Source: Piscicola geometra (Eukaryota; Annelida; Clitellata; Hirudinida; Piscicolidae). Taken from it: 64,000 nucleotides of DNA. Positions 17,698-48,800 of this stretch are shown one piece after another. The first letter of the stretch is position 1, and every line of letters starts with the position of its first letter. The DNA lies in the NCBI GenBank assembly GCA_943735955.1, contig OX030955.1, positions 10,742,147-10,806,146 of the forward strand. Direction: 5' to 3'. The position numbers and the translations under genes were made by a program. Under the pieces are notes generated by a model, which was not told the DNA's origin, ran no database searches, and saw only the letters and a list, made by a program, of their open reading frames with translations.

Positions 17698-20600
17698 TAG
17701 TCTGTTTGCAAGCTTCCAAGCAATGCATCAAACCAATCTTCAAACCTATTATCAGCAGTGTCTCACAGCAGAATGTGAGGCATGTGTGTATAAGGCATTT
17801 TAAGGCATGTTCAATTGGATCTGTGGCAGCCATTCATAGCTGTGTTGATAGAAAGCGACTTAAAAGGAAGACGTTTTTAAGAACTGACGAATTTCATTCG
17901 TTCACTGCATTCTTCCGTATAGAGATTAACGTTTGTTTTCGTTAATTCTCAAATTTGAAGATCTGAAGCAATTTTGTCTACTTACTCATGCGTGACTGCA
18001 GAAAGCTTCTGGCATGAATTGGACTAACACTATTTCAATATAGACAACAATTGTCAATGAGCTCATAAGACGATTTTTTTTTTTAATTTTAAACAATTAT
18101 ATTATTGTGCTTTTTGGTATTTATAAATATTTTAAGTGGTATCATCATTCATAACCAAGTCGTCTTGAAGCTCATTTGGGTTCAAGCTACGTTGTTACTG
18201 CTCGTCATTTTATTGGATTGTTTTTTTTTGGCATTAACTCTAGCTTTTTGCATGAAAAAATTTAATAGTTGAGTTTATTTATGTGTTATGGAAATAAGTT
18301 TCACAAATTCCATAATTTCCATGAATGCCATCACGAGTCCTTGAAGCATCAACAACAAACGAGGTCATTTCAAACTTGAGGTTTCAAGGGCTGAGGCCTG
18401 TTGAAATGAAAACAATCTAGTAGTTCTTTATGACTTTTTAAGAGTAGCTGTGGTGAGAAGAGAATGAAGTGTGAGTGAGTAAATGATTTAATGAATGAAT
18501 GAATTATTTTTTAATGATTTCATTGAATAATTTGATAGAAAAAATGAATACTTTAAAAATATACATTTTAAAGAGTTGTTTGATGTAGCTGAAAAAACCC
18601 CCTGAAACACTAATCAGTTGCCTTGCGGACAAACTTTTTATTTCTGTTAGCGTATCTAATTAAGCAACTAAGCTAGCCATCAATAATTTTTTAAACTTAA
18701 AAATCTATTTTTTAATTTACAATAAAAATTCATTTTTATGCAGACTATGAGCAAACTACCTTGTTGAAGTTGCACGTGATTACACGTGCCTCTGAGCTTC
18801 AAGTCACTGAATAATTCCAGCACTTAAAAGAAAAAAACTCAAATTTTTTGTTTAGGATGAGAAACAAAATAGCATCGAGAAATAATTATATTTGAACAAA
18901 GCAAACTTTAAAAATCAATTTTTTTACTGATTTTAATTTGGGCCATAAAATAATCTAACCCTAGTTTTAACGCTATGTATCAATGATACATTGTATAATT
19001 TTATTAATTAGTCAATGTGGATCAGCCAGTTTGTTAGATTTACAAGGTCGATTTTATCAATATATCTTTATCTGTGTTGAAAATACGATTTAAATTGAAC
19101 AATCCAGACCTCAAACATACATCAAGGTCCTTTAGAAGTTCTTATATTCGCGCCAAAATAAATTTTATTGGGTGTCGAAAGCTTTGTTGCTGGGTCTATC
19201 ATTCTCCATCGGTCTTTGCTGCTTTCTTCTGCAACTTTCTTTGTCATCGTCTTTTGGACAGTTTACAATGCTTTATCATCCTCATTTTTATTTTTTTCAC
19301 GGTCTCTTCCCCGGGTTTTCGCCATGAATGAAATACAAATCTACCAGACAAACCGTACTAATGCAAGTCATGACGAACTCACGTCAGTCTATTGATCTTT
19401 AGCTATATTAAGTGAAAAAGACTGACGAAGAGATCCACTTGCAGTGAGAATTCTTTTTACAAATAAAGTATTTAAAATTTATTATTATTAGTGAGTTAAT
19501 GTTTTTTGTTTCTAGAGTCTTTTATGATTTCGTTCAAGTATTTGGCACATACAGCGATTTTTGAAATATCGAACAACAATTGAATAATTCGTAAATATTC
19601 GAGTGTTTGTCAATATTTGAAAAAAATTAAAGATAACTAATCATTTTTTAACAAAATAAAATAATAATTTATAAAAATAAAAACTTGGACCACCAAAGTG
19701 TGAAATTCTTTCTCTTTTACTGAATTATTACTCTTCACATGCTTGTTGTCAGTTATAATATTTAGTTATAAATCTTTGTAGCGTGAAAGTCCACTGTTGA
19801 ACAAGCAATAAAAATGTGTTGAGCTTCTAGATCCCCTCTATTTCTCGTTTTCAATCCGTCAATCATTCAGTCGTTCCTTGCAACCACTAATCGTCTCTTA
19901 ATTCTTTCCCCGTTTTTTTATCTTCTCTGCACATATGATATATTTTATTAGCACCATTCGATGTATGCTTCAACGACACAGTCTGTGTTTCTTTTTCTCT
20001 TATTTTGTACACATCCTGAATTAATTTTCAGTTAGCCTCGAAACGATGCTTCATCTATTGATTTCAATTGCGTACAATTTTTTTGTCAAAGACTAATTTC
20101 TGAAGTGCATAAGCGAATGACAAATTATAAAACTAGAGGTGCGAGAGGGGAGGAGCTTCTATCTCATAAATATTGATCTCATTAATATTCATAAGCCTGC
20201 AGCCTCTTCCTCTGCTGTATAACACGCTGAAAGAACTTGTACACACACGCACGTACAACATGTCACTTGTACACACGCGTTTCCGGAATTTCTATATATT
20301 CTTGAGTCTTGTTGGCGCGATAGTGTGTGTCTTGGATGTCTAGTGTCAATATTGCAACAGGGAAGAGTATGGAGTGGATTGCACTGTTTACCAGTGAACT
20401 TGTTTTCGTTTGCTGAGTGTATTTATGTCACTGGGTGCTGAGTTTGGCGCAAGAATAAACACATTTTGTATAAGGTACATTTGTAAAAAGATTGATAAAA
20501 CTTGAGAAAGTGTTAAAATTGAGAAGTGGTCTTTAAATGTGAAGAAGACAACTAACTGAAGATACAGGTGGGTTTGATTATCATTGAACATGAAGTGATA

Positions 20601-21587
20601 TTTTGATAAAAAATAATTTTTGTTAAATTAATAGATTGAGGCTCTTAAATGTTCCTCGTTTCCATGCCATCAGAGCAACCATTACAAGACAATGGGCATG
20701 TTAGGGTTTTTTTAAACTTTAGGAAAAATCATTTCAATTATTTTCTGACTTGCTCAAAGCATTTTCGATGCTTTCCAATATGACATTAGTTATTAAGATA
20801 AGATCTGATCCATGGACATCAGCAGTGAAATGAAGATTTGAAAAACTGATATTATTTCAAAAATAGTTTTCAACAAAAATTGTTGATGCAGATAAAATGA
20901 ATAGAATTTTTAAATATGATTGTTGAGAATTTAATATGGGAAAGTAATGAAAATTATACAAATGTAGTCAAACATTAATCATCTTATTTTGAAAAGAGAA
21001 GGTGGCATAAATAGGCAAAATGAGAGAAAGAAATTACTCTTTTTATATAAAAATTTCGAAAAGTAAAAAAAAACTATTCAACATTTTAAGATCAGCTGCG
21101 TCAGCGATGGGGAGGAAATTAACACCATCTGAAAAAGCTGAGACTGACACAACTTCAACCGCATTAAATAGAAAGAGGTGCGATGAAAACACACAGAAGA
21201 TGTTTTTATCTTGGTGTCAGAAGTAGCTGCTGAGCACTTAGAGGAAGGAAGGAAGTCCACAAACTGATCATTCCAAAGCAGTCCCACCTGAAAACTTAAT
21301 AGGGACTTGAATTTTCGTCTGCTTTTAAAAGCTAGTGAAGTTTATACGACTCAACGGTTAAAAGATACTTGTTCAGGTTGCTGTAGAAATCGGCTATCAC
21401 AACATCGTTCCACTTTTCCAATCTTTCAATAATCAATTCATGGATTTCAGAGAGTTCGGGTTATACGCCACTATAATAATGCTCGTCATTTAACTCTAAC
21501 TTATGAATTTTTGAATGCAAGTTATTATTTTTAACTGTTTGAATTGAAATTAAATACTATAACGCTTTTGAATGTTAATTGTTGCAG
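17698..21587. other. Head-to-head intergenic region between the PTB gene and the K+ channel gene
   Basis: No convincing coding exon, RNA gene or complete repeat seen. The start codons on either side (minus at 17697, plus at 21600) point away from each other, so promoters of both genes probably lie here, but no promoter element can be fixed by eye. Short open frames (for example 19074-19331 and 21020-21226) lack family features. Confidence 0.5.
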
Positions 21588-21599
21588 GTGCTCTAGGAG

Positions 21600-37670
<16,071 letters not shown>

Positions 37671-37909
37671 CCACTGTTTGCTGTGGACATGATGAGGACT
37701 TAATGTTATAATGGTGGAGGGGTGGAGTGGAGTTGATCTTTTTCTCTACGTATAGCAATGCTCCATTGTAGCATACGTCGTTATGGAGCTTTTTAAATCT
37801 CAAGCTTGGCTGATATTTGAAGTCGCCAAGACTGCTGCAGTAACAAACACACTGCATTTCAACGCCACGCTATTCATTTACTGATCACAACTTTATGTTC
37901 AAGCAGACG

Positions 37910-40844
<2,935 letters not shown>

Positions 40845-40992
40845 AGGGGTAGCCGAGTGTGTAACGACTCTTGACTTGACCCTAGGGTTAATGGTCCAAG
40901 GCTCGAGTGCAACCTAGTTACCCATAGACGCAATTTGAACAAATTTCAATGAATTGGAAAGCATTTCGGGTTGTCCGCCAAAATAACAATGC
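40845..40992 (+). mobile_element. tRNA-derived SINE copy 2
   Basis: GAAGGGGTAGCCGAGTGTGT (box-A-like), CTTGACCCTAGGGTTAATGG, then AAGGCTCGAGTGCAAC (box-B-like), ending CATTTCGGGTTGTCCGCC and AAAATAACA. It is collinear with the copy at 21890-22055. Confidence 0.72.
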
Positions 40993-41159
40993 TTGTTTTC
41001 ATAATAATACGATTGTTATTTTATCAAATATCATCATTTTCATAATCATTTTCAAAATCATCGTCTTCATCTCCACGATGTTCTCTCGCAACTAGTTAGT
41101 TACTTCCTTCATTCTCTACACTCATTAGTCTCCCAGACACTTCAACAATCCGTCCTTGC

Positions 41160-41370
41160 ATTGGGATGAAAATGATGACGTGATGATGATAATGATGATG
41201 TTAAAGATGACGTGATGAGGATAATGATGACGGTGGAGGATGATAATGATGGCTTGATGATGATATTGATGACGGTGGTGATGATAAATTGACATAATGG
41301 TAATGATGATGTAAGCGGTGGTGATAGTTTAGATAGGTGGGATGATGGTTATAATAATGATGAAGTTATT
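41160..41370 (+). repeat. GATGAT-rich simple repeat
   Basis: Interrupted GATGATAATGATGACG array without pure long runs. Confidence 0.75.
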
Positions 41371-41473
41371 GACGCCTAATAGACGAGTGTGTATCTAGTC
41401 ATGGTATCGTATGACGTCACATGCACTAGACACTCACCCGCCAATCACAACGACGCTCTTTATTATCTCACAC

Positions 41474-41529
41474 ATGTGTTTTTGTGTGTGTGTGTGTGTG
41501 TATTTGGGTGTATGCGTGTGTAAGTGTGG

Positions 41530-41605
<76 letters not shown>
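41474..41605 (+). repeat. (TG)n microsatellite
   Basis: TG array with TATTTGGG and CGTG interruptions at the left and an uninterrupted right half (41528-41604). Confidence 0.96.
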
Positions 41606-41744
41606 ACATCATGCTCGTGTGAAAGGTCAAAGAACAGAAATGAAGTGAGAAGTGAGAGATGAATCGACCAGGACAATAACAGTCTTGAAGACACTCAGGT
41701 GAACAGATAACTTAAGTACATAAATCATTCAAGACTCACATATA

Positions 41745-41905
41745 TAATTAACATAGTATATCCCAAGATAACACACATATATAATAAACATAATATATCC
41801 CAAGATAACACACATAGATGTATGTCATACACACATAAGACGTATTACATACACACATAAGATGTATGTCATACACACATAGCGTAGTGTGTCGTATATG
41901 ACACA
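41745..41905 (+). repeat. Short tandem repeats (ATATCCCAAGATAACACACA and CATACACACATAAGA units)
   Basis: Two copies of a unit of about 42 bases containing ATATATCCCAAGATAACACA are followed by three to four copies of a unit of about 28 bases containing TGTCATACACACATA. Confidence 0.85.
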
Positions 41906-42104
41906 CACATGTGTGAAGTGGACTTTTGGGCCTTGCTTGCATAGGCGGACACTGTGAATGTCTGTCTGTGTGTTTTTGTGGGTTCTTGGGAGGTGAGAAG
42001 GTGTGATGAGATTTAATTATGATAATAGTATGGGAATTTTTAAAAATTAAATAATACTATAAGGAATAGTGACAAACTATTGAAAGAACTTAGAGGTAAA
42101 TGAT

Positions 42105-42178
42105 GAATGGCGATGGTGTAATGGTTAAAACTCCGGCTCGTTACTCCGAATGTCGTGAGTTCGATTCCTGCCATCGCC
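42105..42178 (+). mobile_element. tRNA-like sequence, probably the head of another SINE or a tRNA pseudogene
   Basis: A 7-bp acceptor stem (GGCGATG with CATCGCC), a box-A-like TGGTGTAATGG and a box-B-like GAGTTCGATTCC are present at tRNA spacing. The anticodon arm does not close properly (nine-base loop, one mismatch) and the T stem has a mismatch, so a working tRNA is unlikely. The sequence that follows (GTGGAAAAGACTGTACAACC) may be SINE body. Confidence 0.45.
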
Positions 42179-42239
42179 TAGTAGCTAGTGTGGAAAAGAC
42201 TGTACAACCGCCGTAAGAAAAGAATAATCACAAAAACAA

Positions 42240-43940
42240 ACACGACGAATTAATAATACGGTGGATAGAAAATATGTTATAAGAAAAAAAGTAAATATTC
42301 TAAATTAATAAGTGCTTCGAATAAAGGAAAGAATAAATGTCTAAAACTTTTCTTTGTCACATCGGGTGTCAAAACTAGCCTCTAACAATTGTAATTCACT
42401 ATTAATATCATGAGCAGTATTAGTAGTAGTCCTAGTATTGTAATAATAATATAAAAAAATTTGTTAGTATTTTTATTATTAGTTTCAATTATAGTATTGG
42501 TAAAAGAGAAGATATTTGTAGTATATTATATTATACTAAGTATTATAAATAATAAATATTATATTATACTAAATATAATAATAGTTTATTAATAATATGA
42601 ACTGTATTAGTACTACCAGTAGTTTTATGAGTACTAAGAATTATTAGACTTATTAGCAAATCTAATAATTTTAAATACTTATACTAATAATTTTAAATAA
42701 TAATTCTTAGGGTATACCGAGTAGTAGTAGTATGAAAGGACCTAAAAAGGCAAGTCAAAAGTCGTGAAAAAAATTTACAAATTGCAGGGCCTTGGAGATT
42801 TTTAATCACTTGAACTTTAAGTATTGAAGACTGCCTCAAGCGGTAGTGAAGTGAAGAGTGGAAGCAGTAAAATGGACATATTTGAATACTATTGTTAGGT
42901 TTGTAATAGCTGGGTTGTTAGTAGCTAAAGTTTAAACAGTTGCTTTGAGAAAAAAATGCATTATCGAATACCACTAATGAGAAAATAAAAATCCACTTAC
43001 ATTTCTTAAGAACATAAATGAAAAATGAAGCAGTCGCGAATGAATAATGGCAAAAAAGGAACGAACCTGCAATGAATCAAGAGTGCTTGAAGACAGCAGA
43101 GACTGCAGCTTTTAAGCACTCAGCACTACCCAGCTATCCGAGTGCTCACCTGTATTAACTTCAAGCTATGAGACTCTTGTGATATAACTTTTGTTTGAAA
43201 TGTATAGAACTTTTTATACAAGCTTTATATACATATATGCAACACTATATTATGTATGTAAGAAAGCTTGCGTGTCACTGTTTCTTTTGTTTAATGGTAT
43301 TAATTTGTTATTATGTTTGTTCGCTTCTTACATCACAGCATTCCTCTGCCATTGTCTGTCTGCAAGAAGGTACAGCGCCCCCTAGTAATCGCCTTCATGT
43401 CACGTACACATCACATGCACACATAAATAATAACATACATCACGCACACATCACATGCACACATTTTGCATTAGTGATGAATAGCTCTTGTACCTGACTG
43501 ATCAGCAGCGCTACTCCTACGGTAGCACTAGATTTATTGTCTCTCCTTTGAGCATGCGCTCTACTGTGCTGTGAGGACATTTTAATTTTAATACAACTTT
43601 AAAAAAATAAAATTAAATGGTTTAAATTAAACTAAATCACTGTGCAGTAAAGTCACAGACGTCTTCTTGTGAGCGAAGTGGATTACAATTAGAATATGAT
43701 TTTCATTAGAATAGTGACATCGGCTATAAGTTCTAAACGCCGATATGGTTTGTATTTCCAAACATAATAGTTAAATCTTTGAGCAACAAAGTTATAATAG
43801 CATGAGTTGAGTTATTACCATCTTGTTGTTTGTATTGTTGCAAGCTTGATTGTTCTTTTGGTTGATAACTGTCACATATACAATCTTAAGACCCACTCAC
43901 CTGAGCAAGCTATCAATCTTGCAATTACTTCCATTCTATT
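42240..43940. other. Gene-free AT-rich stretch
   Basis: No supported gene. TTATTA/TAATAT-rich sequence at 42410-42740; a short repeated block CACATCACATGCACACAT occurs near 43407 and 43446. Confidence 0.5.
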
Positions 43941-44268
<328 letters not shown>

Positions 44269-44812
44269 TTTAAACACTCATTATAAATCTTTACGACAGT
44301 GACATTGTCTGAATAAACAGGATTTCATAGTGTTGCATTAAGTGTGATCTAAAACCGTCAATTAAAAAAGTAGTTTCTTAATACTTACCGTAAAATAACA
44401 ATATATTTGCACACTTTTAAATAATTGTTTTTTATCCATTTCCGAAAATATAATTATTTTTCCACCTAACTCAAAAAGTTTTAAATAAATATATGTTGAG
44501 AATTTTTTGCTAATAATTTACCTATTTCTAATCGAATTCAATTATTCATAATTTTTATTGAAATTCTATTACGATTATTATTATTTTTCGCTATAATCAC
44601 CATCATAGACATTCTTTTTAAAAAATTCATTTATGAACTGAGGGCCAAAAAATAATTATTTTGCAATAAATGGTTGCGCCTGAACATTATGAGTGTACGA
44701 AAAACCTGGTGTTTCACGGTACTTCTGCCTGGTATCGTGTCTGGGACATAGGTCACCATCCAGCTTTCACCAGACTTGTTTGTCAGGAGAGTTTTTGGGG
44801 AAGCTTACTGAG

Positions 44813-45290
44813 CTAACTCTTTTTCCATATAAAGTTGTACCTCCTAAATTACCAAATTTTCGGTCCATCGCATGATTACTTAGGTTACTGGTTTTAAAAA
44901 GTGAGTAATTTCACGCTTTCATTTAGAGTTTGTTAAAAGTTTTTTGCTTTATCCGAGCAAGTGCCATGAATACGCGTTTGGTTTCAGTTCTATGTGTTGA
45001 ACACATAATGGTGGAAGCTTATTGAAGGCATGATGTCCCAAACGAATATAAAAAGATAGATAGTAAGTTTTCTAAAACTAACTAACACTTCGCAATTGAT
45101 AGGTTGAATGATTTATTCTTATTGATTACCACGTGATCTCTATTCTTTTTTTATCGAATAATTCTTAAAGATTTCAGTCCAGCGCTTTTTTCACTTAGCA
45201 ATGGGCGCTATACAAATGATCAGTGATTGATTGATTGATTCCAAATCGAATGTACGGCACAGCTCTATTATAAATGGGTGAACACTTTAA
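44813..45290 (+). mobile_element. 478-bp insertion in unit 1, absent from unit 2
   Basis: Unit 2 reads straight through AAGCTTACTGAGCCCCGAGA at 56089-56108. Unit 1 is interrupted at the same place. The insert carries the GCGCTATACAAATGATCAGT plus ATTG-repeat ending at 45205-45240, so it is probably a retroposon, although sequence continues for 50 bases past that tail. Confidence 0.65.
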
Positions 45291-45845
45291 GCCCCGTGAA
45301 CAAATATAATGGGAAAAAAATTAATTTCGTTCCTACGATTTGAATTTGATTTGATAAACAAAAACACTACTTATGTTAAAGCTGTCGCCAAAACCAACAT
45401 CATAGTCGAAGTTATTTTTCAACATATTCAAAGATATTAACATGTTCTACAGTAACAAATCGATAGGGTGAAAGATATGAGAGTGAAGTGTGTAGCAAGC
45501 AATAGTGAAGAAATGAGATAATTTTGTTAAGGATTTATTTTTGTCCTCAAAAATTTATTATTCGCAAACAATACAACCGGAAAAGTATTTATTTCAAAAT
45601 CAGTTTGAATCACATCAGAACGAAACCCTATTTGAAAAGCTTATTAAACAATAAGAAGATTTAATTTTCAAGAAAAGTTTATCAAGACATTATTTTCCCT
45701 CATCATCCAAAATTGTTTGTTACAATGTTTCACGGTGATTTGAAAGCGATTGATAAAGAATCTATTAAAAAGGATTGAGATAATTATTATTATCAATATT
45801 AATAATATTATTATTATCATCATCATCATCATTATAATTAACGAC

Positions 45846-48800
45846 TCAGCACTTTTTAAACACCCCTGCTTGATAACTCCTGATGTAGTCGTAGTGGGCA
45901 GTGTGGACACCATCTGCCCTGTTGTACGCCGTCCACACTGGACTGCCTTGGAAGAAGCGCCTAGCCTTCGTGTAGTTCTGCGTGGTATGCATGTAGGGTT
46001 ATGATTAAAGAACATTATCGTAAATTTCATTGTTCTGATGTTAAATGTAATTGTATCTATAAATATTTTTGTAATTTTCATTTTACTGGATCTTAAAAAT
46101 ATCTCGCGCGCACAACACCACATAACTTTAATAAAACATGAATCTAGGCTGAGGAATCTAAATTTCGTCATAACCCTAGTATTCAACCTTAACTAAATCA
46201 CCAAATTGCAATCGATTCAAGTATAATCAAACTGTTGTGAATCACTCTTTCCACACACTCATGCTTCATAGCCTGTGAACAAGGCAAGTTGAATATGCAA
46301 TTATTACACACCTCCACCACTACAACTAACACTAGTGTCAAAGCTGAATCGATGGTAAAGACCCGCGGGCATTGAAATCATCTCTCCAGCACACACACTC
46401 ACGCGCACCCACTCGTCAGTGTCGGCCTTGCGGAAGTCAAAGTAGCCTGTTCCAGTGATATTGCACTTGATAAAATCATTTAAGTTTCAGTTTAATTTTA
46501 TCTGTTTTAATTCAGTTTCAGTTTCTATTTAGTTTTATCCATTTTAATTCAGTTTCAGTTTCTATTGAGTTTTATACATTTTTATTAAGTTTCAGTTTCT
46601 ATTTAGTTTTATCCATTTTATTTAAGTTTCAGTTTCTGAAATTCTACTGGCCTGATCCTTCTGTGATGAAGCGCGTCTCTGGATCCGCGTGCAGGTGCTC
46701 TTCGTAGAACTTCTCCATCTGAGTGGTGTAGTATTGCGAATTGAAGTCATTCATATGAGGGGTTGTCAGGTTGCAATATTTAATCTACAATTTTTGGTTC
46801 TTTTAAAGAATAACTTATTTGTTGAAGGGCTTTATTCACAAAAAAAACATCTTCAAATTTCGATATTTTCTGAAAATCCCACAATTTGGTGTATTCCTCA
46901 CCATCTCCTCGAAATTTTCAAGACACTCCTTGCTGCAAGTGACCTGGTCTTGGTAGGTGTAGCCCCCTTCCTTGAGAATGTCGTTCAACTGCTCTTCCGA
47001 CTCAATCTGGTGGTGATAAGTGTTCAGTCTGTAGTGCTATAAAAATACCATTAAACTTATTAGTGGTGATTCTGCACTTGAAAAAAGACTTGCATGGTTT
47101 GATTATTATTTTACAACTCATTCTCTGTTAAATATACATCTAAATGATACATCAGTGCAATCAAAGTTGATTATTATGTGACGGATTAATGAGGCATTAG
47201 TGACTAATGATTAGTTGTACTCAAGCCTAATCAAAACCAAAGCTAGACTCCTAACAGGTGCTAGAAAGTATAATCACATCAGCCTTGTTCTCAAGGAGCT
47301 CCACTGGCTTGGTGTTGAAAACAGACTTGAATACAAAAACATCTCGTTAATGCACAAGTGTCTGTCCAATGAGTGCCCAGATTATTTGTCGAGTAGCATT
47401 GTCATGAGAGCAAGTCTTCCCCAGAGGGAAAGACTCAAGTCTTCCAGGTCAAGAAATGTAGTTCCACAGAGCTACAAACTCAAGTATGCAGGTGCAAGAA
47501 GCTTTTTTTTGCAGCACCGACTGTTTCGAATAGACTTCCCGATAGACTCAAATCCCCGAGCTCGACCGCGACATTCAGCCGTTCCCTGAAAACGTACATG
47601 TTTGGCAGATCACAATAACCCACAAATTTACTGATCATTTCTTCCATTAATTAATTTCTTGCTTTCTCATTTTATCTTCATTTAATTTATTAATGGTTAA
47701 AAATATTGTTAAAAAATAATAATAATTAATATCATTATTAACTTTTCCATAACTAAGTGGTCTTGAAGCCCAGCCGAATTTACGCCACGAAAGTCTTACT
47801 TGTTGTTGTATTGATTTGTATTGTAACCTAAGAGTCTTAGGTTAAGACCATAAACTGGGTTAATGAAGAAATTAATTAAAAGATTAATTAAACAAGTAAA
47901 TGAAAAATTGATTTAGTAAGGAGTTAATTCAAAATAAATGAATTTAAAATTTTATTAAGTAACTAATTGGAAGATTAATTTAACGGCAAACGGATAAAAG
48001 ATCCTCCGGATAAAAAGTCCTCGGATAAAAAGTCCTCCGGATAAAAAGTCCTCCGGATAAAAAGTCCTCCGGATAAAAAGTCCTCCGGATTAAAAGTTTT
48101 CCGGATAACAAGTCTTCAGGTTAAAAATCTTCAAAAAATTACTTTTCAAGGAAAAATACGTGATTAATACGTGATCCTTGAAACTTTAAGAATAAAATTT
48201 AAGACTTTTATCTAATGTTTGCTATATTTTTTTCGTTCAATCTCGAAATAGCATTTGAATAAATTTGACTTGGTTGTGTTTGTTTCTTATTTTTAGCTTA
48301 TGTTAGAAATATCAAATAGAAGACATGAAACTTTCAGAGTTTTATGAGAAATGTGGTTAGAGCTCCCAGGAGGGAAAGAATAATCGGGAATAAGTGCTTT
48401 TTATATAATTTTACTAATTTTAATGAATGTAAATAATTGTTAGAAATATTTTTAATTAATAAATACTGAGGAGAGACTAATTAATTAATTAATATCAAAT
48501 AGAAGACATGAAACTTTCGGAGTTGTATGTGAAATGTGGTTAGAGCTCCAAGGAAGAAAAGAATAATCGTGAAGAAGAAGTGCTTTTATATAATTTTATT
48601 AATTTTAATGAATGTAAAAAAAATTTAGAAAACATTTTAATTAACATATACAAAGAATTAATTAAGAAACATCAAATAGAAGACATGAATAATCTGGAGG
48701 AAAAAGTGCTAGGGTTTCAGATTGAGCACTAGTGCAAAACTTGCAAGCTCCCACTGAAGGAAGAAGTGCTTTTTACATAAGACTAATTAATTATTTTAAA

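Noticed and set aside
42105..42178. Functional tRNA gene
   Set aside because: The anticodon arm cannot form a normal seven-base loop and the T stem has a mismatch; treated as a tRNA-like SINE head.
45668..46186. 172-codon minus-strand open frame
   Set aside because: It overlaps the last ADI1-A exon in a different frame; the ADI1 reading is fixed by NYTKARRFFQGSPVWTAYNR.
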